Assembly (NCBI RefSeq): GCF_030064165.1 | Contig: NZ_CP125947.1 | Location: 4,464,001 to 4,528,000 of the forward strand | Length of the DNA: 64,000 bases | Direction of reading: 5' to 3' | DNA from: Comamonas resistens | Lineage (GTDB): Bacteria; Pseudomonadota; Gammaproteobacteria; Burkholderiales; Burkholderiaceae_C | Made by a program: the position numbers and the translations under genes | The notes under the pieces: model-generated | What the model saw: only the letters and a program-made list of their open reading frames with translations | Database searches by the model: none | Told to the model about the DNA's origin: nothing | Shown here: piece by piece, positions 17,347-26,134 of the stretch | How the letters are laid out: the number at the start of each line of letters is the position of its first letter | How positions within the stretch are numbered: position 1 is the stretch's first letter

Positions 17347-18441
17347 TTAATCTCTCCATTTTGGAAGCTTGAAGCGAATAATTGCCAAATACGCCCCTAT
17401 ATACAGACAAACAAATAGCAGGCAGCACAATACCAACAGCCAACTGGTACGCCAAAAAAGAGTCGCTGGCACCACCGTCAACAACGTAACTCCCCACAGA
17501 TAAGGCGATGTTCGATTATTACGCATCAGCATTTCTTCTGCTTCATTTTCACTATCGAGGACTACTTTTACCAGGCGGCGATAGATCAACTGATGCAAAT
17601 GCAAAGCATCCGCCATCCCGGGAGATTGACCGCGAACTTTTTTCCGATAGATAGAAAACAAAGTCTCCGATACTGGATAACACAGCAAAAGCATAGGAAA
17701 CCAAGGGGATACTTCTGGGTGACGAGCCACCAAAGCCACACATCCATATGCAATCACCCCCCCCCACAGGTATGCACCGCCATCACCGGCAAATATTTTT
17801 CCATGAGGATAGTTCCAGACAAGAAAACCGGCCGTCGCACCAACCAGTACCACAAGAACTGCCGCTAACTGCCGGTCTCCCAATTGCAAAGCCACATGAA
17901 CCAGAGCAAGACTAATGAGTACCGCCACCATGCCAGCTAATCCGTTGTAACCATCAATAATATTGAAAGCATGAGGTAACCCACCAATGGCAAGAACAGC
18001 AAGCCCCATACCAATCAAGGGAAATGCATTCAATCCAGAGTCCAAAAAAGGCAAGTCCAAGCGAGCAATACGTAAATCCGCTGTATAGCAAACAACTAAA
18101 GCACACAGCAGCGTTACAGCGAGTCGGATACGTACAGAGATACGCTGCGTTAAATCTTCAAGAATTCCACACAGAATAGCTGGGGACAAAAGTGCCAATG
18201 GCAAAAAAACCTCTCTGAAATGAGCAGGTATATTCAAATAACGCCCCGCACCCGACAAAACCAAACCACAGATCAGCAATGAGGCCAACATACCAGCCCC
18301 GCCTAGCCTAGGCACATTACCTTTATGAAAGCGCTGCGGCATATCGCTACCGTAGCGATGCACATGTTTTCTGGCATGCCATATCAACCATGCTATACAC
18401 GATGATGAAAGGGCAAACCCTAACAAAAAAATGGTAATCAT
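17347..18441 (-). CDS. Undecaprenyl-phosphate glycosyl-1-phosphate transferase (WecA/MraY family)
   Basis: 364 residues with about ten membrane segments. It should transfer a HexNAc-1-phosphate from UDP-sugar to undecaprenyl phosphate, the initiating step of O-antigen-type assembly. Signatures seen: KGNVPRLGGAGMLASLL near the N-terminus, FNIIDGYNGLAGMVAV (D-G-x-N-G-L-A), KIFAGDGGAYLWG and HLHQLIYRR, matching the family's carbohydrate-recognition HxH loop. Closest in style to WecA-like proteins of beta-proteobacterial surface loci; the exact sugar (GlcNAc, GalNAc, FucNAc) cannot be told. AT-rich compared with glyS next to it. Convergent with wecB. Confidence 0.85.
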   Translation of the reverse strand: MITIFLLGFALSSSCIAWLIWHARKHVHRYGSDMPQRFHKGNVPRLGGAGMLASLLICGLVLSGAGRYLNIPAHFREVFLPLALLSPAILCGILEDLTQRISVRIRLAVTLLCALVVCYTADLRIARLDLPFLDSGLNAFPLIGMGLAVLAIGGLPHAFNIIDGYNGLAGMVAVLISLALVHVALQLGDRQLAAVLVVLVGATAGFLVWNYPHGKIFAGDGGAYLWGGVIAYGCVALVARHPEVSPWFPMLLLCYPVSETLFSIYRKKVRGQSPGMADALHLHQLIYRRLVKVVLDSENEAEEMLMRNNRTSPYLWGVTLLTVVPATLFWRTSWLLVLCCLLFVCLYIGAYLAIIRFKLPKWRD

Positions 18442-18535
18442 TGATTAAAAAATTTAGCCCCTTCAGAGATTTTCAAAATCCATGTCAATCACTGATTCAT
18501 GCTACTCTCATAAAGCCAAACGGACATTTGTGATG

Positions 18536-18564
18536 CAAAAAGGAAGCATGTGCAGACATGCTTC
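18536..18564 (-). terminator. Intrinsic terminator after glyS
   Basis: A perfect 9-base stem (GAAGCATGT/ACATGCTTC, 18543-18551 and 18556-18564) with a 4-base loop is followed on the minus strand by CCTTTTT. It lies 20 bases downstream of the glyS stop. Confidence 0.8.
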
Positions 18565-18584
18565 ACATGCCCATCAACACGATA

Positions 18585-20699
18585 TCAGACCGCCAGCCTC
18601 GCCAAATCCGCCACCCGATTCATGGCCCCATGGAGCGAAGCCAGCAAGCCCAGTCGATTGGCCTTGAGCGCCGGATCTTCGGCATTGACCATCACATGCT
18701 CAAAGAACGCATCGACCGAGGCACGCAATGCTGCCAGGGTTTGCAGGCTGGCGGTGTAATCACCTGCTGCAAACTGTTGCTGGGCTTTGGGCGCCACCTG
18801 CTGCAGCACCGCATACAGGCCTTTTTCGGCCTGCTCCAACAGCAGCGCTTCGTTCACCTGGGGCTGAACATCGGTCTCGGCCTTCTTCAGAATATTGCCC
18901 ACACGCTTGTTCGCCGCAGCCAAAGCTGGGGCCTCGGGCAAGGCCGCAAACGCGCGCACGGCTTCTAGGCGCTTTTGCACGTCGGACAGGCGCTGGGGTT
19001 GCAGGGCCAGCACGGCTTCCACTTCCTGGGCGCTATAGCCTTGTTCGCGGAACATATTGGCCAGGCGGTCGTAGATGAATTCGACCAGTTGAGGCGTGGC
19101 GTCCTGGATCTTGTCGCCAAAGGCGGGCAAGGTACTGACCAGCAGGGTTTCCAGATCCAGTTCCAGGTCCTTTTCGACCAGCATGCGGATCACGCCCAAC
19201 GCATGGCGACGCAGGGCAAAGGGATCGCGGTCTCCGGTAGGCAGATTGCCGATACCGAACATGCCGACCAAGGTTTCGAGCTTGTCGGCCAGGGCCACAA
19301 TCACGCCGACATCGCCGCGCGGCAGTTCGTCGCCGGCAAAGCGGGGCTTGTAGTGGTCTTCGATGGCATCGGCCACGGCCATATCCAGGCCGTCGTTCTG
19401 GGCGTAGTAGCGGCCCATGATGCCTTGCAGCTCGGGGAACTCGCCCACCATGTCGGTGACCAGATCGGTCTTGGCCAGCATGGCGGCCTGATCGGCCAGA
19501 CGGCCCAGCTCGGAGTTGCCCAGCTGCTGGGCAATGCTCTTGGCGATGGCGCGTACGCGGGCAATGCGCTCGCCCTGGGTGCCCAGCTTGTTGTGATAGA
19601 CCACCTTGTCCAGCTGCTCAACGCGGCTGGCCAAGGTCTTTTTGCGGTCCTGGTCGAAGAAGAACTTGGCGTCGGCCAGGCGGGGGCGCACCACACGCTC
19701 GTTGCCGCCGACCACGGCCGAAGCGTCCTGGGGCTGGATGTTGCTGACGATCAGGAACTGATGGGTCAGCTTTCCATTGGCGTCTAGCAGCGGGAAGTAC
19801 TTCTGATTGGCCTTCATGGTCAGAATCAGGCATTCCTGGGGCACGGCCAGGAATTCCTTCTCGAATTCGCAGACCAGCACATTGGGGCGCTCGACCAGGG
19901 CCGTCACCTCGTCCAGCAGGGCCGGGTCGTCAATGGGACGCACGCCGCCGCCAATGCGTTCGGCAGCTGCCTGCAGCTGCCGGGTGATATCGGCACGGCG
20001 CTCGGTGAAGCTGGCGATCACGGCGCCCTCTTCGCGCAGTTGCTCGGCATAGCTGTCGGCGTTCTGGATGACCACGGGGTCCACTGCGGCTTCAAAGCGG
20101 TGACCATGGGTGGCCGCACCGGCCGTCAATCCCAGGGCCTTCACGCCGATCAGCACCTGGGTGCCATGCATCACGACCAGGCCGTGGGCCGGGCGCACAA
20201 AATGTACGCTGGTCCAGCCGTCCTGCAGCTGGTAGCGCATGACCTTCGGAATGGGCAGCTTGGCCAGTGCTTCGTCCAGCGCCTTTTGCACGCCATCGGT
20301 CAGGAGTACGCCCTTGGCCGTGGATTCGTAAAACAGGGCTTCGGCCTTGCCTTCGCCCTGGCGCTTCAGAGCGGCCACTGCGGATTCGTCGGCTCCCAGG
20401 GCCGCCAGCTTTTTCAGCAGTGCGGCCGTGGGCTTGCCCTCGGCATCCAGCGCCACGGAGACAGGCATCAGCTTTTGCGAGACAGCCTTGTCTTCGGCCT
20501 GGGGCAGCACTTCGGTAATGTGCACGGCTAGGCGGCGGGGAGAGGCGTAGGCCGTCAGGCGCGACTCGGTCGATGCCAGCAGTCCCTGGGCCTTGAGCTG
20601 CTCGAAGATGACGGCGGCAAAAGCATCGCCGAGCTTTTGCAGCGCCTTGGGCGGCAGCTCTTCGACAAACAGTTCAACCAGTAGATTCGATGCGTTCAT
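18585..20699 (-). CDS. glyS: Glycyl-tRNA synthetase beta subunit
   Basis: 704 residues from ATG 20699 (MNASNLLVELFVEELPPKALQ); the longer in-frame start adds eight residues. The beta subunit of the bacterial alpha2beta2 enzyme binds tRNA-Gly and supports glycylation by the alpha subunit. Visible family features: the N-terminal LLVELFVEELPPKALQ, MKANQKYFPLLDANGKLT, PLLDEVTALVERPNVLVCEFEKEFLAVPQE, an HD-like helical region, and a C-terminal anticodon-binding domain (about 590-700). Length is normal. It follows glyQ in the same direction with a gap of about 97 bases. Confidence 0.97.
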   Translation of the reverse strand: MNASNLLVELFVEELPPKALQKLGDAFAAVIFEQLKAQGLLASTESRLTAYASPRRLAVHITEVLPQAEDKAVSQKLMPVSVALDAEGKPTAALLKKLAALGADESAVAALKRQGEGKAEALFYESTAKGVLLTDGVQKALDEALAKLPIPKVMRYQLQDGWTSVHFVRPAHGLVVMHGTQVLIGVKALGLTAGAATHGHRFEAAVDPVVIQNADSYAEQLREEGAVIASFTERRADITRQLQAAAERIGGGVRPIDDPALLDEVTALVERPNVLVCEFEKEFLAVPQECLILTMKANQKYFPLLDANGKLTHQFLIVSNIQPQDASAVVGGNERVVRPRLADAKFFFDQDRKKTLASRVEQLDKVVYHNKLGTQGERIARVRAIAKSIAQQLGNSELGRLADQAAMLAKTDLVTDMVGEFPELQGIMGRYYAQNDGLDMAVADAIEDHYKPRFAGDELPRGDVGVIVALADKLETLVGMFGIGNLPTGDRDPFALRRHALGVIRMLVEKDLELDLETLLVSTLPAFGDKIQDATPQLVEFIYDRLANMFREQGYSAQEVEAVLALQPQRLSDVQKRLEAVRAFAALPEAPALAAANKRVGNILKKAETDVQPQVNEALLLEQAEKGLYAVLQQVAPKAQQQFAAGDYTASLQTLAALRASVDAFFEHVMVNAEDPALKANRLGLLASLHGAMNRVADLARLAV

Positions 20700-20796
20700 G
20701 ATGATCTTGATACCAGCCAGCACTTGCTAGATCAGGGCTGGCTGCTGAAATTTTGGGATAGGGGACGGTGGTGGCGTGACAGCGGCTCAGACAGGC

Positions 20797-21735
20797 TCAA
20801 GCGGCTTTCTTGGCTGCCTGCTCTGCGGCCTTGGCCAGCTCGGACAGCACCTCGTCGGCGTGGGCCTTGGGCGCCATGGGGAAGCCCAGGCGCGCGCGGC
20901 TGTCCAGATAGCTCTTGCCCACGGCGCGGGCCAGGTTGCGGATACGGCCGATATAGGCAGCACGCTCGGTCACCGAGATGGCGCCACGGGCGTCCAGCAG
21001 GTTGAAAGTGTGGGCGGCCTTGAGCACCTGCTCATAGGCGGGCAGCGCCAGCTGGGCGTCGATCAGCTTGTTGGCCGTGCCTTCGTGGGCGTTGAATGCT
21101 TCAAACAGAAAGTCCGCATTCGAATGCTCGAAGTTGTAGGTGGACTGCTCGACTTCGTTCTGGTGGAACACATCGCCATAGCTCAGGCCGTCGGTATAGA
21201 CCAGATCGTATACCGATTCCTTGCCCTGCAGATACATGGCCAGACGTTCCAGTCCGTAGGTGATCTCGCCGGTGGCGGGCTTGCAGTCGATGCCGGCGAC
21301 CTGCTGGAAATACGTGAACTGGGTCACTTCCATGCCGTTGAGCCAGACTTCCCAGCCCAGGCCCCAGGCGCCCAGCGTGGGGTTTTCCCAGTCGTCCTCG
21401 ACAAAGCGGATATCGTTCTTCTTCAGATCGAAGCCCAGGGCTTCAAGCGAGCCCAGGTAGAGCTCGAGAATATTGTCAGGTGCGGGCTTGAGCACCACCT
21501 GGAACTGGTAGTAGTGCTGCAGGCGGTTGGGGTTCTCGCCGTAGCGACCGTCCTTGGGGCGACGGCTGGGCTGCACATAGGCGGCCTTCCAGGGCTCGGG
21601 GCCGATGGCGCGCAGGAAAGTGGCTGTGTGCGAGGTACCGGCGCCGACTTCCATGTCATAGGGCTGGAGCAATGCACAGCCCTGTTCGGCCCAGTAGGAC
21701 TGCAGTTTCAGAATGATTTGTTGGAAGGTCAGCAT
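20797..21735 (-). CDS. glyQ: Glycyl-tRNA synthetase alpha subunit
   Basis: 312 residues. Catalytic subunit that forms glycyl-adenylate and charges tRNA-Gly. Class II features: [20 protein letters not shown] at the N-terminus, [61 protein letters not shown] and [30 protein letters not shown] are textbook alpha-subunit blocks (cited here by their first residues and positions about 1-160). Transcribed ahead of glyS. In many Burkholderiales glyQS sits between lnt and gmhB; here those genes lie 17-23 kb away. Confidence 0.97.
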   Translation of the reverse strand: MLTFQQIILKLQSYWAEQGCALLQPYDMEVGAGTSHTATFLRAIGPEPWKAAYVQPSRRPKDGRYGENPNRLQHYYQFQVVLKPAPDNILELYLGSLEALGFDLKKNDIRFVEDDWENPTLGAWGLGWEVWLNGMEVTQFTYFQQVAGIDCKPATGEITYGLERLAMYLQGKESVYDLVYTDGLSYGDVFHQNEVEQSTYNFEHSNADFLFEAFNAHEGTANKLIDAQLALPAYEQVLKAAHTFNLLDARGAISVTERAAYIGRIRNLARAVGKSYLDSRARLGFPMAPKAHADEVLSELAKAAEQAAKKAA

Positions 21736-22107
21736 GACTAAGGTACGTTCGCTCGTCTGATGCCAAAGGCGGCATCTTTCAATGAAAAATGTTCTGGGCG
21801 GCCTCTGGCCGCGTAACCAGTGATTCTAAGTCTGCGCTTCCTATGTAGGTGTAGTCCGTCTCCTCGGCCCCACAACGCGCATTCTCGACCTCCCGGCACG
21901 CATGCAGATTTCAAAGTGTGAAGCAGACAGAAAACCGCGCTTGCGCAATCTGCCAGTCCTCGCATTTGCGCCCCAGCACGTATAAAACCTTCGTCACGCG
22001 CTCACTTTTTAACAATTTCCCCGCCATGCCCTTTGCAGCGGGAACTGCACCACCCCGTTTGCCTCCTAGAATGACTCGCTTTCCGTCATCCACCTTTGGA
22101 GCACGCC
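21736..22107. other. Divergent intergenic region upstream of glyQ and the SPFH gene
   Basis: 372 bases without a supported gene. A GATGCC/GGCATC hairpin (21759-21764 with 21771-21776) lies in the probable glyQ leader; no T-box-like specifier or antiterminator pattern is seen. The plus-strand half is AT-rich around 21975-22020 and likely holds the SPFH promoter, but no box is convincing. TTTGGAG at 22096-22101 is the SPFH ribosome site. Confidence 0.4.
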
Positions 22108-23232
22108 ATGGATTTCATGAAAATCATCACCAAGCAACTGATCGAAATCATCGAATGGACCGATGATTCGCGCGACACGCTGTCGTATCGCTGGCCCGAT
22201 GAGGACAAGGAAATCAAGAACGGCGCCCAGTTGGTCGTGCGTGAATCGCAGCAGGTGCAGTTCGTCTCCGAAGGCCAGTTTGCCGACCTGTTCAACCCGG
22301 GTCGCTATCAGCTGACCACGCAGAACATTCCGATCCTGTCCACGCTGCGCGGCTGGAAGTACGGCTTCAACTCCCCCTTCAAGTGCGATGTCTACTACAT
22401 CAACACGCGCTTGTTCACGGGCAACAAATGGGGCACCTCCAACCCCATCATGATGCGCGACAAGGACTTTGGCGTGATTCGTCTGCGCGCCTTTGGTACC
22501 TATGACTTCCGCATCACCAACGCCGCCCTGTTCCTCAAGGAAGTGGCCGGCACGGACCAGAACTTCCGCATCGACGAATTTGCCGACACCATGCGCTCGC
22601 GCATCGTCAGCATCTTCTCTGAAGCCCTGGCCAAGGCCCAGGTGCCGGCACTCGACGTGGCCCAGCGCTACAGCGAACTGGGCGACGCCCTGCTGCAGCT
22701 CATCAACCCGGCCGTCAGCGAGAAATACGGCCTGGAGATCACCAGCTTCCTGCTGGAAAACGTTTCCGTGCCACCCGAGGTGGAGCAGGCCATCGACAAG
22801 CGCTCCAGCATGGGTGCCATCGGCAACCTCAACGACTATGTGAAGTACCAGATGGGCCAAGCCATGGCCAATGGCGGCGAAGGCGCTGCAGCCGCCACCA
22901 TTCCGGCCACCATGGCCATGGGCTTCGGCATGGCACAGGAAATGATGAAGGGCATGCAAGGCGGCGCAGCCGGTGGAGCTCCTGCAACAGGAGCAGCTGC
23001 CGCAGATCCCTTCTCGCCTGCAGCTGCGCAAGCGGCCCAGACTCAGGTCGCGCCCGCTGCGCCTGCGGCAGGTGCTATGCAAGTGTTGACGCCGGCCCAG
23101 GCCGCCCAGGTGCTGGGTGTGGCCGAGGCCGATGTGCTGGCAGAAATCCAGGCCGGCAACTTGAAGGCCCGCCAGATCGGCAGCCAGTGGCGTATCGCAC
23201 AGGCTGCGCTGGACGAATTTCTGCGCGGTTGA
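22108..23232 (+). CDS. SPFH-domain protein with C-terminal excisionase-like HTH
   Basis: 374 residues from ATG 22108, with GGAG at good spacing. Residues about 1-250 match the SPFH/virion-core-like family (YdjI type): IIEWTDDSRDTLSYRWPDED, GAQLVVRESQQVQFVSEGQ, KCDVYYINTRLFTGNKWGT and a long helical stalk. A low-complexity Gly/Ala/Met/Gln linker (about 255-320) leads to an excisionase/MerR-like DNA-binding helix module (LTPAQAAQVLGVAEADVLAEIQ then GSQWRIAQAALDEFL). Family members scaffold membrane domains or cytoplasmic rings. The HTH end is unusual; many relatives carry a zinc ribbon there, and here a zinc-ribbon protein is encoded two genes on. Function unknown. Confidence 0.8.
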   Translation: MDFMKIITKQLIEIIEWTDDSRDTLSYRWPDEDKEIKNGAQLVVRESQQVQFVSEGQFADLFNPGRYQLTTQNIPILSTLRGWKYGFNSPFKCDVYYINTRLFTGNKWGTSNPIMMRDKDFGVIRLRAFGTYDFRITNAALFLKEVAGTDQNFRIDEFADTMRSRIVSIFSEALAKAQVPALDVAQRYSELGDALLQLINPAVSEKYGLEITSFLLENVSVPPEVEQAIDKRSSMGAIGNLNDYVKYQMGQAMANGGEGAAAATIPATMAMGFGMAQEMMKGMQGGAAGGAPATGAAAADPFSPAAAQAAQTQVAPAAPAAGAMQVLTPAQAAQVLGVAEADVLAEIQAGNLKARQIGSQWRIAQAALDEFLRG

Positions 23233-23261
23233 TTCAGAACCTATAGCACCAGACGCTCACC

Positions 23262-23636
23262 ATGACTGAACATAGCCCGGCTTTCATCAGTGCAGTGCCG
23301 GTGCTGGCATCTCTGGACATGGCGCGCACTGTGGCTTTCTATGTGCGCGTGCTGAATGCCAAGGCGGTATATGTTCAACCTGGCGAGTACGGCATCGTCT
23401 CGCTGGGCGGGCTGGAACTGCACTTCTGGGCCTGCCAGGACCCGGAGATCCCCAAACAGACCAGCTGCCGCATCCAGGTCACAGGGATTGCGGCCCTGCA
23501 TGCGCAGTGCCTGGCCGGGAATGCGGTCCACCCCAATGGCGGTCTGCGCAATCAACCCTGGGGCACCCAGGAATTCAGTCTTCTCGACGAAGACGGCAAC
23601 TGCGTGACGTGCTACGAAGACCATCCTGCCACCTGA
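23262..23636 (+). CDS. VOC-superfamily (glyoxalase/bleomycin-resistance-like) protein
   Basis: 124 residues, a single vicinal-oxygen-chelate domain: SAVPVLASLDMARTVAFYVRVLNA at the N-terminus, GLELHFWACQDPE (metal-ligand-like strand), and QPWGTQEFSLLDEDGNCVTCYED at the end, as in BRP/MblA-type proteins. These usually act as homodimers, either sequestering a drug or catalysing a metal-dependent reaction. The substrate cannot be inferred. It sits 29 bases after the SPFH gene and 13 before the zinc-ribbon gene, so it is probably co-transcribed with both. Confidence 0.85.
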   Translation: MTEHSPAFISAVPVLASLDMARTVAFYVRVLNAKAVYVQPGEYGIVSLGGLELHFWACQDPEIPKQTSCRIQVTGIAALHAQCLAGNAVHPNGGLRNQPWGTQEFSLLDEDGNCVTCYEDHPAT

Positions 23637-23649
23637 TACTGTTTTTGCC

Positions 23650-24819
23650 GTGGCCACATCTGCTTCCTCCACCCACTCTTCCGGATCTGCGTTCACCCCG
23701 GCCCCTGAAGCCGCCTCGCCCTCCATGGTCGGCAGACATGTCTGCCCGGAATGCGGCGGCAATCTGGAGTGGAATGCCAAGGCGCAGTCACTCAAATGTC
23801 CGTATTGCGGCACGGTGGTGCCCTGGAGTGAAGAGACCCAGCCCGAGCTGGGTCAGCAGGTGGTGGAACAGGACTTGGCCCAGGCCCTGAGCAACCCAGC
23901 CGGTGGCCGCGGCTGGGGCACGGATGAGCGCTATGAGGTGCAATGCCAGAACTGCCGGGCCATCTCGGTCTTTCTGAGCAAGAACGTCGCGCAGCGCTGC
24001 GATTTCTGCGGCTCGCCCTCCATCGTGGCGCATGAGGAGCGCAACGACGCCATCACGCCGCAAAGCATTCTTCCCTTCAAGATCAGCGACGGCCAGATCC
24101 GCGACAAGATTCGCGCCTGGTATGGCAGCCGCTGGTTTGCGCCCAGCAAGCTCAAGAGCGCTGCGCTGACCGATACGCTGCACGGCGTCTATCTGCCCTA
24201 CTGGACGTTTGACGCCCATGCGGCCGCACAGTGGTGGGCCGAGGCCGGCTATTACTACTACACCACCGAAACCTATCGCGATGCCAACGGCCAGACCCAG
24301 ACACGTCAGGTCCAGCATGTGCGCTGGGAGCCCGCCTCGGGCAGCCTGCAGCATTTCTTTGACGACGAGCTGGTGCCCGGCACCGTCGGCGTGCAGCCCA
24401 ATCTGCTGCGCCAAGTCGAGCCCTTCCCCACCACCACCGACCTCAAGCCCTACAGCCCCGAGTTTGTGCGCGGCTGGACGGTGGAGCGCTATCAGGTCGA
24501 CCTGTCCAAGGCCGCCAGGATCAACGAGCAGGATATGGACGAGCAGCTGCGCAGCATGTGTTCGCGCGAGGTGCCCGGCGACACCCAACGCAATCTGCAG
24601 GTGCAGCGCCAGTACTCGGGCCGCACGTTCAAGCACACGCTGGTGCCGGTCTGGCTGGTCGGCTACACCTATGGCCGCAAGACCTACCAGATCGTCGCCA
24701 ACGGCTATACCGGCCAGATTGCAGGCGAGCGGCCGTACAGCTGGGTCAAGATCACATTCGCCGTGCTGGCCGTGATTTTGCTCATCATGCTGATTGCACC
24801 GCTGTTTGTTCAGCAGTGA
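23650..24819 (+). CDS. Membrane protein with two TFIIB-like zinc ribbons
   Basis: 389 residues from GTG 23650 (Met26 at 23725 is an alternative start). Two zinc ribbons are visible: CPECGG...CPYCG (about 32-56) and CQNC...CDFCG (about 99-120). A beta-rich middle follows (YLPYWTFDAHAAAQWWAEAGYYYY, WERYQVDLSK-like), then one membrane segment near the C-terminus (ITFAVLAVILLIMLIAPLF). Proteins of this type commonly neighbour SPFH/virion-core genes, matching this locus. No enzymatic motif is seen. I infer a membrane partner of the SPFH protein. Confidence 0.75.
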   Translation: MATSASSTHSSGSAFTPAPEAASPSMVGRHVCPECGGNLEWNAKAQSLKCPYCGTVVPWSEETQPELGQQVVEQDLAQALSNPAGGRGWGTDERYEVQCQNCRAISVFLSKNVAQRCDFCGSPSIVAHEERNDAITPQSILPFKISDGQIRDKIRAWYGSRWFAPSKLKSAALTDTLHGVYLPYWTFDAHAAAQWWAEAGYYYYTTETYRDANGQTQTRQVQHVRWEPASGSLQHFFDDELVPGTVGVQPNLLRQVEPFPTTTDLKPYSPEFVRGWTVERYQVDLSKAARINEQDMDEQLRSMCSREVPGDTQRNLQVQRQYSGRTFKHTLVPVWLVGYTYGRKTYQIVANGYTGQIAGERPYSWVKITFAVLAVILLIMLIAPLFVQQ

Positions 24820-24829
24820 TACTCATGCA

Positions 24830-24920
24830 TTGATAGCTGCTTGCGCTGGATAGATCTCGATTGTGATTTCATTTCCCTGAAATTCAAGAGCTAACAAACG
24901 CAAGTAGCTATCTAATCAAT
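24830..24920. repeat. Nested-hairpin repeat (AGCGCTT/TAGCT family), copy 1
   Basis: GATAGCTGCTTGCG (24832-24845) pairs with CGCAAGTAGCTATC (24899-24912) with one mismatch; between them TTTCA/TGAAA can form an inner hairpin. It lies between two converging genes and could terminate both. Related elements occur near 32810, 39690, 45110, 51180 and 59895. Confidence 0.7.
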
Positions 24921-24925
24921 AGCAG

Positions 24926-26041
24926 CTACCAAGCTTTCCAGACTTCCTCGGCCAGGCCAAAGGCCGTGCTCGCGCCCGAACCGCTGGTTACCGCCACCAC
25001 GCGCGTCGCTTCGTCGGGAGCCTTCACAAAACAAGGAGCTTCGGCACTGGAAGGGTAGATGCCCGTCCAGCGCTCCACGACCTGGGCGTTGTCGATATGC
25101 AGTGCCTCGTGCATATGGCGCAGCATGAGCTGGTTCACCGCCTCGCTGGCAAAGGGCTGTGGCGCAGGGCCGTAGTGGTGCGAATCGCCCACCACCAGAG
25201 AGCCATCGGCACTCTGCACGGCAATCAGGTGGATGCCGTAGGCCAGGCTCTCGGCCTCGTCACGCTCCAGCTCTGCGCGCAGCGCAGCGGCCTCGGGCAG
25301 AGCGCTATAGCCCTCGTAGCGCACCATGCTCAGATCACCCATGACCGAGCCTTCGAGCTTGAAGCCGGCCTGCGGTTTGACGCGCAGCATCTGCAGCTGG
25401 CACAGCTGCACTTTGTGGTCGGCCCATTCGCCGGCGAACAGCCCGCCTGGATCGGCATTGTTGCAGACCACTACGCGTTCGGCATGGTAGATGCCTCGCG
25501 AGGTGGTGACGCTGGGCGTAGCCACTTCCGTCACGCTTTCACTGAAACGGAAATCCACCCCCAGCGCCTGCTGCAGCCACAGTGCCAGTTGCGGGATGGC
25601 TGTGCGCGACTCCACGCGCAACTCGTGCGGGCTGTAGAGCACGGATTGCAGCCCTTCGGTACGCAGTGCCGGATGGCGCGCTGCAGCCTGAGCAGGCGTC
25701 AGCAGCTCGCAGCCTTCACCCATCTCGGTTGGCATGAATGCGTCGATCACGGCCGCTGCTGCCGGACGGCGCGCCGTCAGCCACAGACCGGAGTGAATGA
25801 CATCGATACCGGCCTTGGGCGCAATCTCGGCCCAGACATCACGGGAGCGCATGGCCCGCTGCCAATGGGCACCGGCACGCTGGCCGGTGATGGTGACAAA
25901 GCCAAAGTTGCGGATCGATGCACCCAGGCAGGCGCCATCGCGCTCGATCACCAGCACGGACTGGCCGCGCGAAGCCGCAGTATAGGCATGGGCCAGGCCG
26001 ACGATACCGGCGCCGACAACGATGAGGTCGTAGTTTTTCAT
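24926..26041 (-). CDS. FAD-dependent amine oxidoreductase of the 2-aminoethylphosphonate locus (TIGR03364-like)
   Basis: 371 residues from ATG 26041 (MKNYDLIVVGAGIVGLAHAY). A DAO-type flavoenzyme: N-terminal dinucleotide fold GAGIVGLAHA, then VLVIERDGACLGASIRNFGFV, and the C-terminal substrate/FAD region SSAEAPCFVKAPDEATRVVAVTSGSGASTAFGLAEEVW. The TIGR03364 family is found with 2-aminoethylphosphonate transport genes, as here, where it follows the permease. Family members are thought to oxidise an aminophosphonate such as an N-methylated 2-AEP to phosphonoacetaldehyde. That is family knowledge, and the substrate here is an inference. Last gene of the four-gene operon. Confidence 0.85.
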   Translation of the reverse strand: MKNYDLIVVGAGIVGLAHAYTAASRGQSVLVIERDGACLGASIRNFGFVTITGQRAGAHWQRAMRSRDVWAEIAPKAGIDVIHSGLWLTARRPAAAAVIDAFMPTEMGEGCELLTPAQAAARHPALRTEGLQSVLYSPHELRVESRTAIPQLALWLQQALGVDFRFSESVTEVATPSVTTSRGIYHAERVVVCNNADPGGLFAGEWADHKVQLCQLQMLRVKPQAGFKLEGSVMGDLSMVRYEGYSALPEAAALRAELERDEAESLAYGIHLIAVQSADGSLVVGDSHHYGPAPQPFASEAVNQLMLRHMHEALHIDNAQVVERWTGIYPSSAEAPCFVKAPDEATRVVAVTSGSGASTAFGLAEEVWKAW

Positions 26042-26134
26042 GAGAGAAGCCATCAAGCAGACAAAGAAAGTCCCTGCCGCACCAGCGAAGCGGTGCAGCA
26101 CAGAAAAGTCAGGGAATAAAAGTGGAGGAAAGCC

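Noticed and set aside
21736..22107. T-box or glycine riboswitch upstream of glyQ
   Set aside because: Only one small hairpin is present; no specifier loop, antiterminator or tandem aptamer pattern was found.
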